Assembly (NCBI GenBank): GCA_001831055.1
Contig: MIDO01000034.1
Coordinates: 1 to 6,161 of the forward strand
Direction of reading: 5' to 3'
Origin: Verrucomicrobia bacterium GWC2_42_7
GTDB lineage: Bacteria; Verrucomicrobiota; Verrucomicrobiia; Opitutales; GWC2-42-7-A
Length of the DNA: 6,161 nt
Shown here in pieces: positions 1-5,554 of this stretch. Each line of letters begins with the position of its first letter. The first letter of the stretch is position 1. The translations under genes were made by a program, and so were the position numbers. The notes under the pieces were generated by a model. That model was not told the DNA's origin and searched no databases. It worked only from the letters and a program-made list of their open reading frames with translations.

Positions 1-1
1 C

Positions 2-742
2 CTCGGTATCGAGACTGCGGGAGCCGTTTCAACACCGATGATCGAAAGAAACACAACCATTCCGACGCGGAAAAGCCAGACATTTACCACCTATAGTGAC
101 AACCAAGCAGGTGTTGACATCAAAATCCTTCAAGGGGAGCGCACAATGTCACGCGACAACAAGCTACTTGGAAACTTCCGCCTGGAAGGAATTCCATTGG
201 CTCCGCGTGGAGTTCCTCAAATAGAAGTCATTTTCGATATCGACGCTAATGGCATTTTGCATGTTACAGCTAAAGACTTAGGAACCGGCAAAGATCAAAA
301 GATCACCATTTCAGGGGCTTCTGGTCTCTCACAGGACGAAATCGAACGCCTTCGTAAAGAAGCCGAATTGCATGCAGATTCAGATAAAAAATTACGCGAA
401 TCGGCAGAATCTCGAAACTCACTCGATTCCCTCGTTTACCAGACAGAAAAACAACTGAAGGAAATGGGAGATAAGATTTCAGCAGAAAAGAAGGCTCCTG
501 TCGAAAAAGAGTTGTCTGAAGCAAAGAAGGTTTTGGAAAACACAGACGCTTCTGCGGATGAATTGAAAGCAGCCAGCGAAAAACTTTCCACTGCCATTCA
601 AGAAATAGCAAAAGACCTTTATTCTCACGCTAGCGAACAGGCTTCACAACCGCAAAGCGAACCCTCCCAAGAAGGAACCGCTCCTTCTAAAGAGAAAAAA
701 GATAACGTGGTTGATGCCGAAGTCGTCAACGATGGCAAATAA
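2..742 (+). CDS. dnaK: Chaperone protein DnaK (Hsp70), C-terminal part, 5' end outside window
   Basis: DnaK is the cytoplasmic Hsp70 that binds exposed hydrophobic peptides under ATP control with DnaJ and GrpE. The frame is open from base 2 and gives 246 residues. It starts with [20 protein letters not shown], which corresponds to the start of the Hsp70 substrate-binding domain (about residue 399 of E. coli DnaK), so the ATPase domain and linker lie upstream. Seen in order: the beta-sandwich peptide-binding part (about 1-110, with [14 protein letters not shown] and [11 protein letters not shown]), the helical lid (about 108-205, from [10 protein letters not shown]), and a polar Ser/Gln/Glu-rich tail ending in [13 protein letters not shown], which resembles the usual acidic DnaK end. 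The internal ATG at base 38 is not the real start, because the homology runs through it to the window edge. The length beyond the sandwich is normal and I see no damage. groES follows 255 bp downstream on the same strand. The family call is very sure. Confidence 0.97.
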   Translation, partial: LGIETAGAVSTPMIERNTTIPTRKSQTFTTYSDNQAGVDIKILQGERTMSRDNKLLGNFRLEGIPLAPRGVPQIEVIFDIDANGILHVTAKDLGTGKDQKITISGASGLSQDEIERLRKEAELHADSDKKLRESAESRNSLDSLVYQTEKQLKEMGDKISAEKKAPVEKELSEAKKVLENTDASADELKAASEKLSTAIQEIAKDLYSHASEQASQPQSEPSQEGTAPSKEKKDNVVDAEVVNDGK

Positions 743-819
743 GCGACAAGGTGCGAAAACCTGGACACCTCTAAATGCCCTAGTTTGAATGAAAATGAAG
801 ATACATTTGGGAGGCATTG

Positions 820-880
820 CCTCCTTTTCGGAAGGGTTGCGAGGAAACGCTTTTGGGCGACCAAAAGCGGTTTCCCCGCA
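820..880 (+). repeat. Palindromic intergenic repeat, copy 1 (solo, between dnaK and groES)
   Basis: This copy reads CCTCCTTTTCGGAAGGG, then a spacer, then a long hairpin. The hairpin arms are 839-856 and 861-879, around the loop GCGA at 857-860. The left arm lacks one base relative to the right, leaving a one-base bulge. The same arrangement (short CCTT..AAGG hairpin followed by a long GGGGAAA..TTTTGG / CCAAAA..TTTCCCC hairpin) occurs at 3311-3374 on this strand and at 2996-3056 on the opposite strand. The start overlaps a small perfect inverted repeat, GGAGGCA/TGCCTCC (810-824). Imperfect 15-bp inverted flanks (761-775 and 884-898, 12 of 15 matching) surround the copy. No transposase gene is present, so this is a non-autonomous or structural repeat. 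Confidence 0.8.
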
Positions 881-997
881 GTTTTTAGAAGTCTCCATGA
901 TTCCAATCCATGAGCACAATCGTGAAGTAATTTCGGAGCTAACTAGTGTTGGTTCCGGTTGTTTCGAATAACAAACTAACTAACTGAGTATATAAAA

Positions 998-1321
998 ATG
1001 AGTGCAAAAATCAAACCGCTCGGTGATCGTGTCTTAGTAAAAGCGATCGAAGAGACAGAACAAGTAAAAGGTGGTATCATTATTCCAGATTCCGCCAAAG
1101 AAAAACCACAAGAAGCTGAAGTTATCGCTCTGGGTACAGGCCGTAAAGACGAACAAGGGAAAATCGTTCCTTTCGAAGTCAAAGTCGGGGATCGCGTTCT
1201 CATCAGCAAATACGGTGGCACAGAGGTTAAACTTGGTGACCAAAAGTATACCTTGCTACGCGAAGATGATATTTTGGGAATCACCTGCTGCTCCGACAAG
1301 AGCTGTGGTTGCAAACACTAA
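998..1321 (+). CDS. groES: Co-chaperonin GroES (Hsp10) with a Cys/His-rich C-terminal tail
   Basis: GroES forms the seven-membered lid that closes the GroEL folding chamber in the cytoplasm. The 107 residues begin with [12 protein letters not shown], the classic Cpn10 start. The mobile loop that contacts GroEL is around residues 19-33 ([15 protein letters not shown]), and the beta-barrel core continues through [17 protein letters not shown] to DDILGI at about 91-95. Normal family members stop near this point (about 95-97 aa). Here about 12 extra residues follow, with C97, C98, C103, C105 and a terminal H107, a possible metal-binding or redox tail. The start at 998 is the only one that gives the full Cpn10 N-terminus. 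Upstream sequence is AT-rich (GTATATAAAA) with only a weak GAG as ribosome-binding site. groEL begins 18 bp after the stop, so the two are almost surely co-transcribed. I see no CIRCE inverted repeat (TTAGCACTC-N9-GAGTGCTAA) upstream. Confidence 0.97.
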   Translation: MSAKIKPLGDRVLVKAIEETEQVKGGIIIPDSAKEKPQEAEVIALGTGRKDEQGKIVPFEVKVGDRVLISKYGGTEVKLGDQKYTLLREDDILGITCCSDKSCGCKH

Positions 1322-1339
1322 CGCTTAGAAAAAAAATAT

Positions 1340-2983
1340 ATGGCTAAACAATTAATATTTGATGAAGTTGCGCGGAAGAAAATCCTGAAGGGGGTTGAGT
1401 CTCTTTCCAACGCCGTTAAGGTAACGCTTGGGCCTAGGGGACGTAACGTTCTTATCGACAAAAAATTTGGCGCTCCTACTATCACCAAAGACGGTGTAAC
1501 GGTTGCCAAGGAAGTTGAATTGAAGGACCCCTTTGAAAACATGGGTGCTCAAATGGTTCGCGAAGTCGCATCTAAGACTTCCGACAACGCCGGTGATGGA
1601 ACAACAACAGCTACCGTTTTGGCTGAATCCATTTATCGCGAAGGATTGAAAAATGTTGCTGCTGGAGCAAATCCCATCTTCTTGAAGCGCGGTATCGATA
1701 AGGCCGTAGAAGCAGCTATTCACGAGCTCTCAAAGAATAGCAAAAAGGTAAACAACCGCGAAGAAATTCGCCAAGTTGCCACCGTTTCAGCCAACTGGGA
1801 CAATGAAATCGGTAATATTATTGCCGATGCAATGGACAAAGTGGGTAAAGACGGAACCATTACCGTTGAGGAAGCAAAGAGCATAGAGACTTCTCTCGAT
1901 GTCGTTGAAGGTATGCAGTTCGATAAGGGTTATCTAAGCCCCTATTTTGTAACAAACGCCGAAACAATGGAATGCATTCTGGAAGATGCTTATGTTCTCA
2001 TTCATGAGAAAAAAATCAGCAATCTTAACGAATTTCTCCCCTTATTGCAAAATGTTGCAAAAACAGGAAAACCCTTCCTTCTGATTGCAGAAGAAGTTGA
2101 GGGTGAAGCACTAGCCGCATTGGTCGTCAACAAACTCCGTGGCACTTTGAATGTTTGCGCAGTCAAAGCCCCAGGGTTCGGAGATCGTCGCAAGGCTATG
2201 CTCGAAGATATCGCTGTCTTGACAGGCGGACAATGCATCACCGAAGACCTCGGCTTGAAATTGGAAAATGTCCAATTATCCGATCTCGGTAAGGCAAAAC
2301 GCATCACCGTCGGAAAAGAAAATACAACCATCGTCGAAGGTGCAGGAAAGCAGAGCGAAATTCAAGCTCGCATCAAGCAAATCCGTCACCAAATCGAAGA
2401 CACAACCTCCGACTATGACCGCGAGAAGCTCCAAGAACGTCTCGCCAAGTTGGCAGGTGGCGTTGCAGTCATCCACGTGGGTGCAGCTACCGAACCTGAA
2501 ATGAAAGAGAAGAAAGCACGCGTAGAGGACGCCTTACATGCAACTCGCGCCGCAGTCGAAGAAGGAATCTCCGCAGGTGGTGGCGTTGCCCTCTTGAGGA
2601 CAGCTCACGCTATCGAAAACCTCAAGTTGGAAAACGAAGAGCTCGTAGGTGCTTCTATCGTTCGCCGTGCAATTGAATCTCCATTGCGTCAACTCTGCTT
2701 GAATGCAGGTGTTGAAGGCTCCGTTATTGTTCAAGAAGTTTTGAAAAACAAAGGTTCTTACGGTTACAACGTTGCAACTGGCAAGTTCGAAGACCTCGTT
2801 CAGGCCGGCGTTGTCGACCCAACAAAGGTAACCCGTTCTGCTCTTCAAAATGCAGCTTCTGTTGCTGGTCTCCTGCTCACAACCGAGTGCATGATCACAG
2901 AATTGCAAGAAGAGAAATCCAATGCAGGTCCTGCCGGTGGCATGGGCGGTATGGGTGGCATGGGCGGTATGGATATGATGTAA
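1340..2983 (+). CDS. groEL: Chaperonin GroEL (Hsp60)
   Basis: GroEL is the 14-subunit ATP-driven folding chamber of the cytoplasm and works with the GroES encoded just upstream. The product has 547 residues, the usual family length. Visible landmarks are the nucleotide-binding TLGPRGRNV (29-37), D51 in [10 protein letters not shown], the GDGTTT motif at 85-90 with D86, and ATP-hydrolysis Asp D397 in [16 protein letters not shown] (E. coli D52, D87 and D398, offset by one). The apical-domain segment [22 protein letters not shown] is at about 276-297, and the equatorial C-terminal half has [18 protein letters not shown]. The protein ends in the typical flexible [15 protein letters not shown] tail. 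The start at 1340 matches the family start. The sequence just before it is an A-run (GAAAAAAAATAT) without a Shine-Dalgarno motif, so translation may be coupled to groES or be leader-independent. No damaged residues were seen. A repeat hairpin begins 15 bp after the stop. Confidence 0.98.
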   Translation: MAKQLIFDEVARKKILKGVESLSNAVKVTLGPRGRNVLIDKKFGAPTITKDGVTVAKEVELKDPFENMGAQMVREVASKTSDNAGDGTTTATVLAESIYREGLKNVAAGANPIFLKRGIDKAVEAAIHELSKNSKKVNNREEIRQVATVSANWDNEIGNIIADAMDKVGKDGTITVEEAKSIETSLDVVEGMQFDKGYLSPYFVTNAETMECILEDAYVLIHEKKISNLNEFLPLLQNVAKTGKPFLLIAEEVEGEALAALVVNKLRGTLNVCAVKAPGFGDRRKAMLEDIAVLTGGQCITEDLGLKLENVQLSDLGKAKRITVGKENTTIVEGAGKQSEIQARIKQIRHQIEDTTSDYDREKLQERLAKLAGGVAVIHVGAATEPEMKEKKARVEDALHATRAAVEEGISAGGGVALLRTAHAIENLKLENEELVGASIVRRAIESPLRQLCLNAGVEGSVIVQEVLKNKGSYGYNVATGKFEDLVQAGVVDPTKVTRSALQNAASVAGLLLTTECMITELQEEKSNAGPAGGMGGMGGMGGMDMM

Positions 2984-2995
2984 TATTCCGTCTTC

Positions 2996-3056
2996 TTGGG
3001 GAAACCCGTTTTGGTCCCCCAAAATGGGTTTCCCCAACCCCCTTCCGAAAAGGAGT
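2996..3056 (-). repeat. Palindromic intergenic repeat, copy 2 (inverted relative to copies 1 and 3)
   Basis: Read on the minus strand this is CTCCTTTTCGGAAGGGGG, TT, then a long hairpin with loop GGGA, matching the element at 820-880 and 3311-3374. On the plus strand the hairpin has 17-bp arms at 2998-3014 and 3019-3035 with loop TCCC. Pairing is complete apart from one G-T wobble (3008 with 3025). It starts 15 bp after the groEL stop and may act as a 3' stabiliser or attenuator of the groESL message. No T-tract follows, so I do not call it an intrinsic terminator. By hand alignment, about 54 of 63 columns match the reverse complement of copy 3. Confidence 0.82.
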
Positions 3057-3069
3057 TTTCTATGTTCTT

Positions 3070-3106
3070 GCGCGAATGCAAATTCCTCCGGAATTTGTAT
3101 CCGCGC
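3070..3106. repeat. 17-bp-stem hairpin with GCGC ends
   Basis: Arms 3070-3086 (GCGCGAATGCAAATTCC) and 3090-3106 are inverted copies matching at 15 of 17 positions, with a three-base centre TCC. It sits directly inside repeat copy 2, just as the hairpin at 3266-3307 sits directly inside copy 3, so the two occupy mirror-image positions. The function is unknown; it may be part of a composite element. Confidence 0.7.
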
Positions 3107-3129
3107 ATTATCGTTTTTCTTGGGAAAGC

Positions 3130-3169
3130 GCGAAAACCTTTCTTTTTGCGCAAAAAGAAAGGTTTTCGC
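3130..3169. repeat. Perfect 40-bp palindrome
   Basis: The 20-base half-site GCGAAAACCTTTCTTTTTGC is followed without spacer by its exact reverse complement, centred on GCGC between 3149 and 3150. Symmetry breaks immediately outside 3130 and 3169. A spacer-free palindrome of this length can form a cruciform in DNA or a strong hairpin in RNA. It is not followed by a T-run and so does not look like a standard terminator. An 11-base piece of the half-site (TGCGAAAACCT) also occurs at 752-762, just after dnaK. Confidence 0.85.
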
Positions 3170-3265
3170 ATCTCGCTTCTTCAATACAATTAACTATAAA
3201 AAATAATTGCGCGAAAGAGAATTTTGCCAAGAATCTTATTTTTGCGAAGAAAGCGAAGGGGACCG

Positions 3266-3307
3266 TTGCGCGAAGGAAAAATTTGTAAAAATTTTTCTTT
3301 TGCGCAA
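3266..3307. repeat. 19-bp-stem hairpin with TTGCGC ends, adjacent to repeat copy 3
   Basis: Arms 3266-3284 (TTGCGCGAAGGAAAAATTT) and 3289-3307 pair along their whole length with the loop GTAA. Seventeen pairs are Watson-Crick and two are G-T wobbles in the plus-strand transcript. GTAA also fits the GNRA tetraloop pattern. The hairpin ends four bases before repeat copy 3. Together with the palindrome at 3130-3169 and the hairpin at 3070-3106 it shares ends of the GCGCGAA / TTGCGC type. Confidence 0.72.
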
Positions 3308-3310
3308 TAT

Positions 3311-3374
3311 CCTCCTTTTCGGAAAGGGGATTGGGGAAAACTACTTTTGGGGGACCAAAAGTGGTTTTTCCCAA
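3311..3374 (+). repeat. Palindromic intergenic repeat, copy 3 (just upstream of the dehydratase gene)
   Basis: CCTCCTTTTCGGAAAGGGG is followed by a 20-bp-stem hairpin, arms 3331-3350 and 3355-3374, loop GGGA (3351-3354). Pairing is complete with two G-T wobbles. The element matches copy 1 in orientation and copy 2 in inverted orientation. It ends 32 bp before the ATG of the downstream gene, so a hairpin formed in the message would lie in its 5' leader. Confidence 0.82.
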
Positions 3375-3397
3375 AAACACTTCCCAAAAAACCATAC

Positions 3398-3400
3398 AGG
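3398..3400 (+). promoter_or_regulatory. Weak Shine-Dalgarno (AGG) that supports the 3407 start
   Basis: ACAGG ends six bases before ATG 3407, a normal ribosome-binding distance. It is short, but it helps choose this start over the in-frame ATG at 3224, which lies in repeat-derived sequence. Confidence 0.4.
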
Positions 3401-3406
3401 CAATCT

Positions 3407-5284
3407 ATGAAGAAGTTTTTTTTGGAACATAAGTTGGGGGTGTTAAGGTTTGCGGTGTTGTTGATATCGTATACGGGGGCGAGCATATTAAGTCTTTGTT
3501 TAGCCTATTTAATTCGTTACGATTTTGAGATTCCGGCTGATACACTTTCGATTCTTCACTTAACGATATCTTGGTTAATTCCTCTAAAAATTCTCATTTT
3601 TTCCATTATGGGGCAATTTAGTGGATTTTTGGCTTATTATAGGTTGCCTGACCTTTATATTACGGGGGTTGCGTCTATAGCTTCGACTTTTATTCTTTTT
3701 TCAGTTTGGTTTTTTACAGGTGGAGCGGGTGCCCCACCCCGCAGTGTTATTTTTGCGGATCTTATCTTATCCTTTTTCTTTATTGCTGGGTTCCGCACGA
3801 CATTACGTGTGGTTCGAGAACGCTATTTTAAGAATAATCATTCTGAGCTTTCCAAAAAAGTTAAGCGCGTGGCAATTATCGGAGCAGGGGATGCTGGGGC
3901 TACGGTTGCGGCGGACTTCATCAACAAAAGGGGCTTATACATGCGGCCTGTTCTCTTTTTAGATGATGATTTAAAGAAACTCGGGAAGCGTATCCACAAT
4001 ATCCCTATCGTGGGTACAATCGATCAGATTGAAATTTTAAAAGATCGTCATGCGATAGACATGCTCGTCATTGCCTTACCTCCAAGTGCGAACAGACGCA
4101 TTCGGGAAGTTGTTGAGTTTGCCACTACAAATTCATTAGAAGTGAGGATAATTCCCTCTTTTCAGGAATTGGCCCTAGGCCGACTTAGGGCGAGCCAGGT
4201 ACGTCCAGTGGATTTTGAAGATTTATTAGGGCGAATGCCGGTAAACCTACACTCTGAATCCATTAATCATTTAATAAACGACAAAACCATTGTCGTAACA
4301 GGTGCGGGGGGTAGTATCGGGAGCGAACTTTGTCGACAAATTATAATGCGTCACCCTAAGCGCTTGGTACTCATAGACCAATCTGAATTTCATATTTTCC
4401 AAATAGAGCAAGAGCTCATTAAGGCGGGGTGTGGTATTTTGATCATCCCCATTGTCGCGGATATCAAAGACCTTGACCGCATGCGACAGATCTTTACACG
4501 CTATTCTCCACAAATTGTTTTCCACGCGGCGGCTTATAAGCACGTCTACATCATGGAACGCCAATCCCAGGAGGCCATCAAGAATAATTCTATTGCAACG
4601 GCCAATTTAGCTCTGTTGGCAAGTGAACTTGATATAGAAGAGTTCGTCCTAATTTCATCTGATAAGGCTATTAATCCCACCAATATCATGGGAGCAAGTA
4701 AGCGCCTAGCGGAAATTGCTATCCAATCGATTCAAAAAAAGCAGGGGAATAAAACGAAATTCATGGCGGTCCGCTTTGGCAACGTGTTAGGCTCTTCAGG
4801 CAGCGTCATTCCTATCTTTAAACAACAAATTGCCAACGGCGGACCCATAACAGTCACACATCCAGACGTCACTCGTTACTTCATGACCATCATGGAGGCT
4901 GCACGTCTGGTACTCCAGGCAGCAACACAAGTCGCTGGAGGTGATATATTTGTACTTGATATGGGAAACCCAATAAAAATAGTAGACGTTGCCCGACGCC
5001 TTATCGAACTCAGTGGATTTAAGCCAGATGTCGACATAGAAATTGTTTTTACGGGGTTACGTCCTGGAGAAAAACTATTTGAGGAAATCAAAAGTAAGGA
5101 TGAACGGAACGCAGAAACATCACCCCCCTCTGTTTTCCGCTTTATTTCCGATTCACCCTCCTGGGAAAACTCAATTGCCTCTTCCATTCAAGTCCTGGAA
5201 CATTCCCTCTCAAGCTCCAATAACAACGACCTCAAGCAAATCGTAAAAAATTTAGTCCCCGAATATACCCCCTACCTTGAATGA
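3407..5284 (+). CDS. Membrane-anchored nucleotide-sugar 4,6-dehydratase (FlaA1/CapD/WbpM/PglF family)
   Basis: Family members convert UDP-GlcNAc to the 4-keto-6-deoxy sugar using bound NAD, the first step to modified sugars of capsule, O-antigen or glycoproteins; the active domains face the cytoplasm. The 625 residues contain about four hydrophobic segments (about 14-36, 52-72, 85-104, 114-128), a first Rossmann-like domain with GAGDAG (159-164), and a catalytic SDR domain. The SDR domain has GAGGSIG (299-305), HAAAYKHV (373-380), SSDKAINPTNIMGASKR (417-433; acid/base D419-K420, and M428 replacing the usual Tyr of YxxxK, with K432), NVLGSSGSVIPIF (459-471) and GLRPGEKLFEE (550-560). The M-x3-K form is the hallmark of WbpM/PglF-type enzymes. 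Length fits the family (about 590-665). The frame stays open upstream to 3224, but those 61 codons are repeat sequence and the family start fits 3407. The usual STDK is SSDK here. The exact sugar substrate cannot be told from sequence. Confidence 0.92.
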   Translation: MKKFFLEHKLGVLRFAVLLISYTGASILSLCLAYLIRYDFEIPADTLSILHLTISWLIPLKILIFSIMGQFSGFLAYYRLPDLYITGVASIASTFILFSVWFFTGGAGAPPRSVIFADLILSFFFIAGFRTTLRVVRERYFKNNHSELSKKVKRVAIIGAGDAGATVAADFINKRGLYMRPVLFLDDDLKKLGKRIHNIPIVGTIDQIEILKDRHAIDMLVIALPPSANRRIREVVEFATTNSLEVRIIPSFQELALGRLRASQVRPVDFEDLLGRMPVNLHSESINHLINDKTIVVTGAGGSIGSELCRQIIMRHPKRLVLIDQSEFHIFQIEQELIKAGCGILIIPIVADIKDLDRMRQIFTRYSPQIVFHAAAYKHVYIMERQSQEAIKNNSIATANLALLASELDIEEFVLISSDKAINPTNIMGASKRLAEIAIQSIQKKQGNKTKFMAVRFGNVLGSSGSVIPIFKQQIANGGPITVTHPDVTRYFMTIMEAARLVLQAATQVAGGDIFVLDMGNPIKIVDVARRLIELSGFKPDVDIEIVFTGLRPGEKLFEEIKSKDERNAETSPPSVFRFISDSPSWENSIASSIQVLEHSLSSSNNNDLKQIVKNLVPEYTPYLE

Positions 5285-5515
5285 GGGGGGCTCTAGGAAA
5301 CTGCGGGGAAACCATAGCAATAGCATTCGGTTAATATCTTAACTATTACGCTCCCGTTTGCACATGATAGTTAACCAAGGTTATTAAATAACAATCTTAA
5401 TCAACTTGTTAACAAACAAACGAATATTTTTTACTGGTGGGTCAATTTGAATTAGAGTTGAGGAACTTTGGTAGGTGTGGTTTAATTGACGCTTACAACA
5501 AACTTTGGGCGCTGT
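5285..5515. other. 231-bp spacer between the dehydratase and the CPT-like kinase, mostly unexplained
   Basis: No gene is visible. The spacer holds a 13-base piece (CTGCGGGGAAACC, 5301-5313) that is the exact reverse complement of the end of repeat copy 1 (869-881) and may be a repeat remnant. It also holds an 8-bp inverted repeat TTAACTAT/ATAGTTAA (5339-5346 and 5367-5374, 20-base loop) and a 10-bp palindrome TTGTTAACAA (5406-5415). The sequence is AT-rich and may contain the promoter of the kinase gene, but no convincing -35/-10 pair was found. A G-rich run at the dehydratase stop can pair with CCCCCT (5268-5273 with 5284-5289) but has no T-tract. Confidence 0.5.
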
Positions 5516-5554
5516 ATGAGTAAAGTAATTTTTTTTGAATGGGTGCGGATCTAG
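5516..5554 (+). pseudogene. Out-of-frame N-terminal fragment of the CPT-like kinase
   Basis: ATG 5516 begins MSKVIFFEWVRI and stops at TAG 5552-5554. If one T is removed from the run at 5529-5536, the reading becomes MSKVIFL-NGCGSSGKT and joins the long frame downstream. MSKVIFL is the expected first beta strand before a P-loop. This is therefore the natural beginning of the gene, displaced by one base. No clear ribosome-binding site precedes it. Confidence 0.65.
5529..5536 (+). other. T8 homopolymer tract at the frame junction of the kinase gene
   Basis: Eight consecutive Ts lie seven codons into the gene. Seven Ts would restore a continuous 198-aa kinase. Runs of this kind are prone to slippage during replication, transcription or sequencing. 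Confidence 0.75.

Larger units (their letters stand above)
2984..3406. other. 423-bp gene-free spacer filled with palindromes and inverted repeats
   Basis: No credible protein gene or known RNA gene is visible here. The short open frames on both strands encode only the translated repeats (for example the frame from 3224 reads PPFRKGDWGKLLLGDQK just before the dehydratase start). In order the region holds repeat copy 2 (minus orientation, 2996-3056), a 17-bp-stem hairpin (3070-3106), a perfect 40-bp palindrome (3130-3169), an AT-rich stretch (about 3176-3206), a 19-bp-stem hairpin (3266-3307), and repeat copy 3 (plus orientation, 3311-3374). I did not find a convincing promoter for the downstream gene. 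None of the hairpins is followed by a clean T-run, so a classic intrinsic terminator for groESL is not demonstrable. Confidence 0.8.

Noticed and set aside
2998..3035. Rho-independent terminator after groEL
   Set aside because: The stem is excellent, but no T-run follows it, and the same hairpin occurs elsewhere as a repeat. It may affect the message, but I cannot call it an intrinsic terminator.
2534..3184. Long minus-strand open frame (216 aa) opposite the end of groEL
   Set aside because: It is antisense to a perfectly conserved groEL and continues into palindromic repeats. The protein has no recognisable domain, and its far end is translated repeat.
3172..3200. Promoter with TATAAA (3195-3200) for the dehydratase
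   Set aside because: No -35-like hexamer lies at a proper distance, and AT-rich words are expected by chance here.
2984..3406. CRISPR array
   Set aside because: The repeats are palindromic, in opposite orientations and irregularly spaced. There are no direct repeats with uniform unique spacers and no cas genes.
3720..3962. Plus-strand 80-aa frame inside the dehydratase gene
   Set aside because: It is a shadow frame inside a well-supported membrane and Rossmann coding region.
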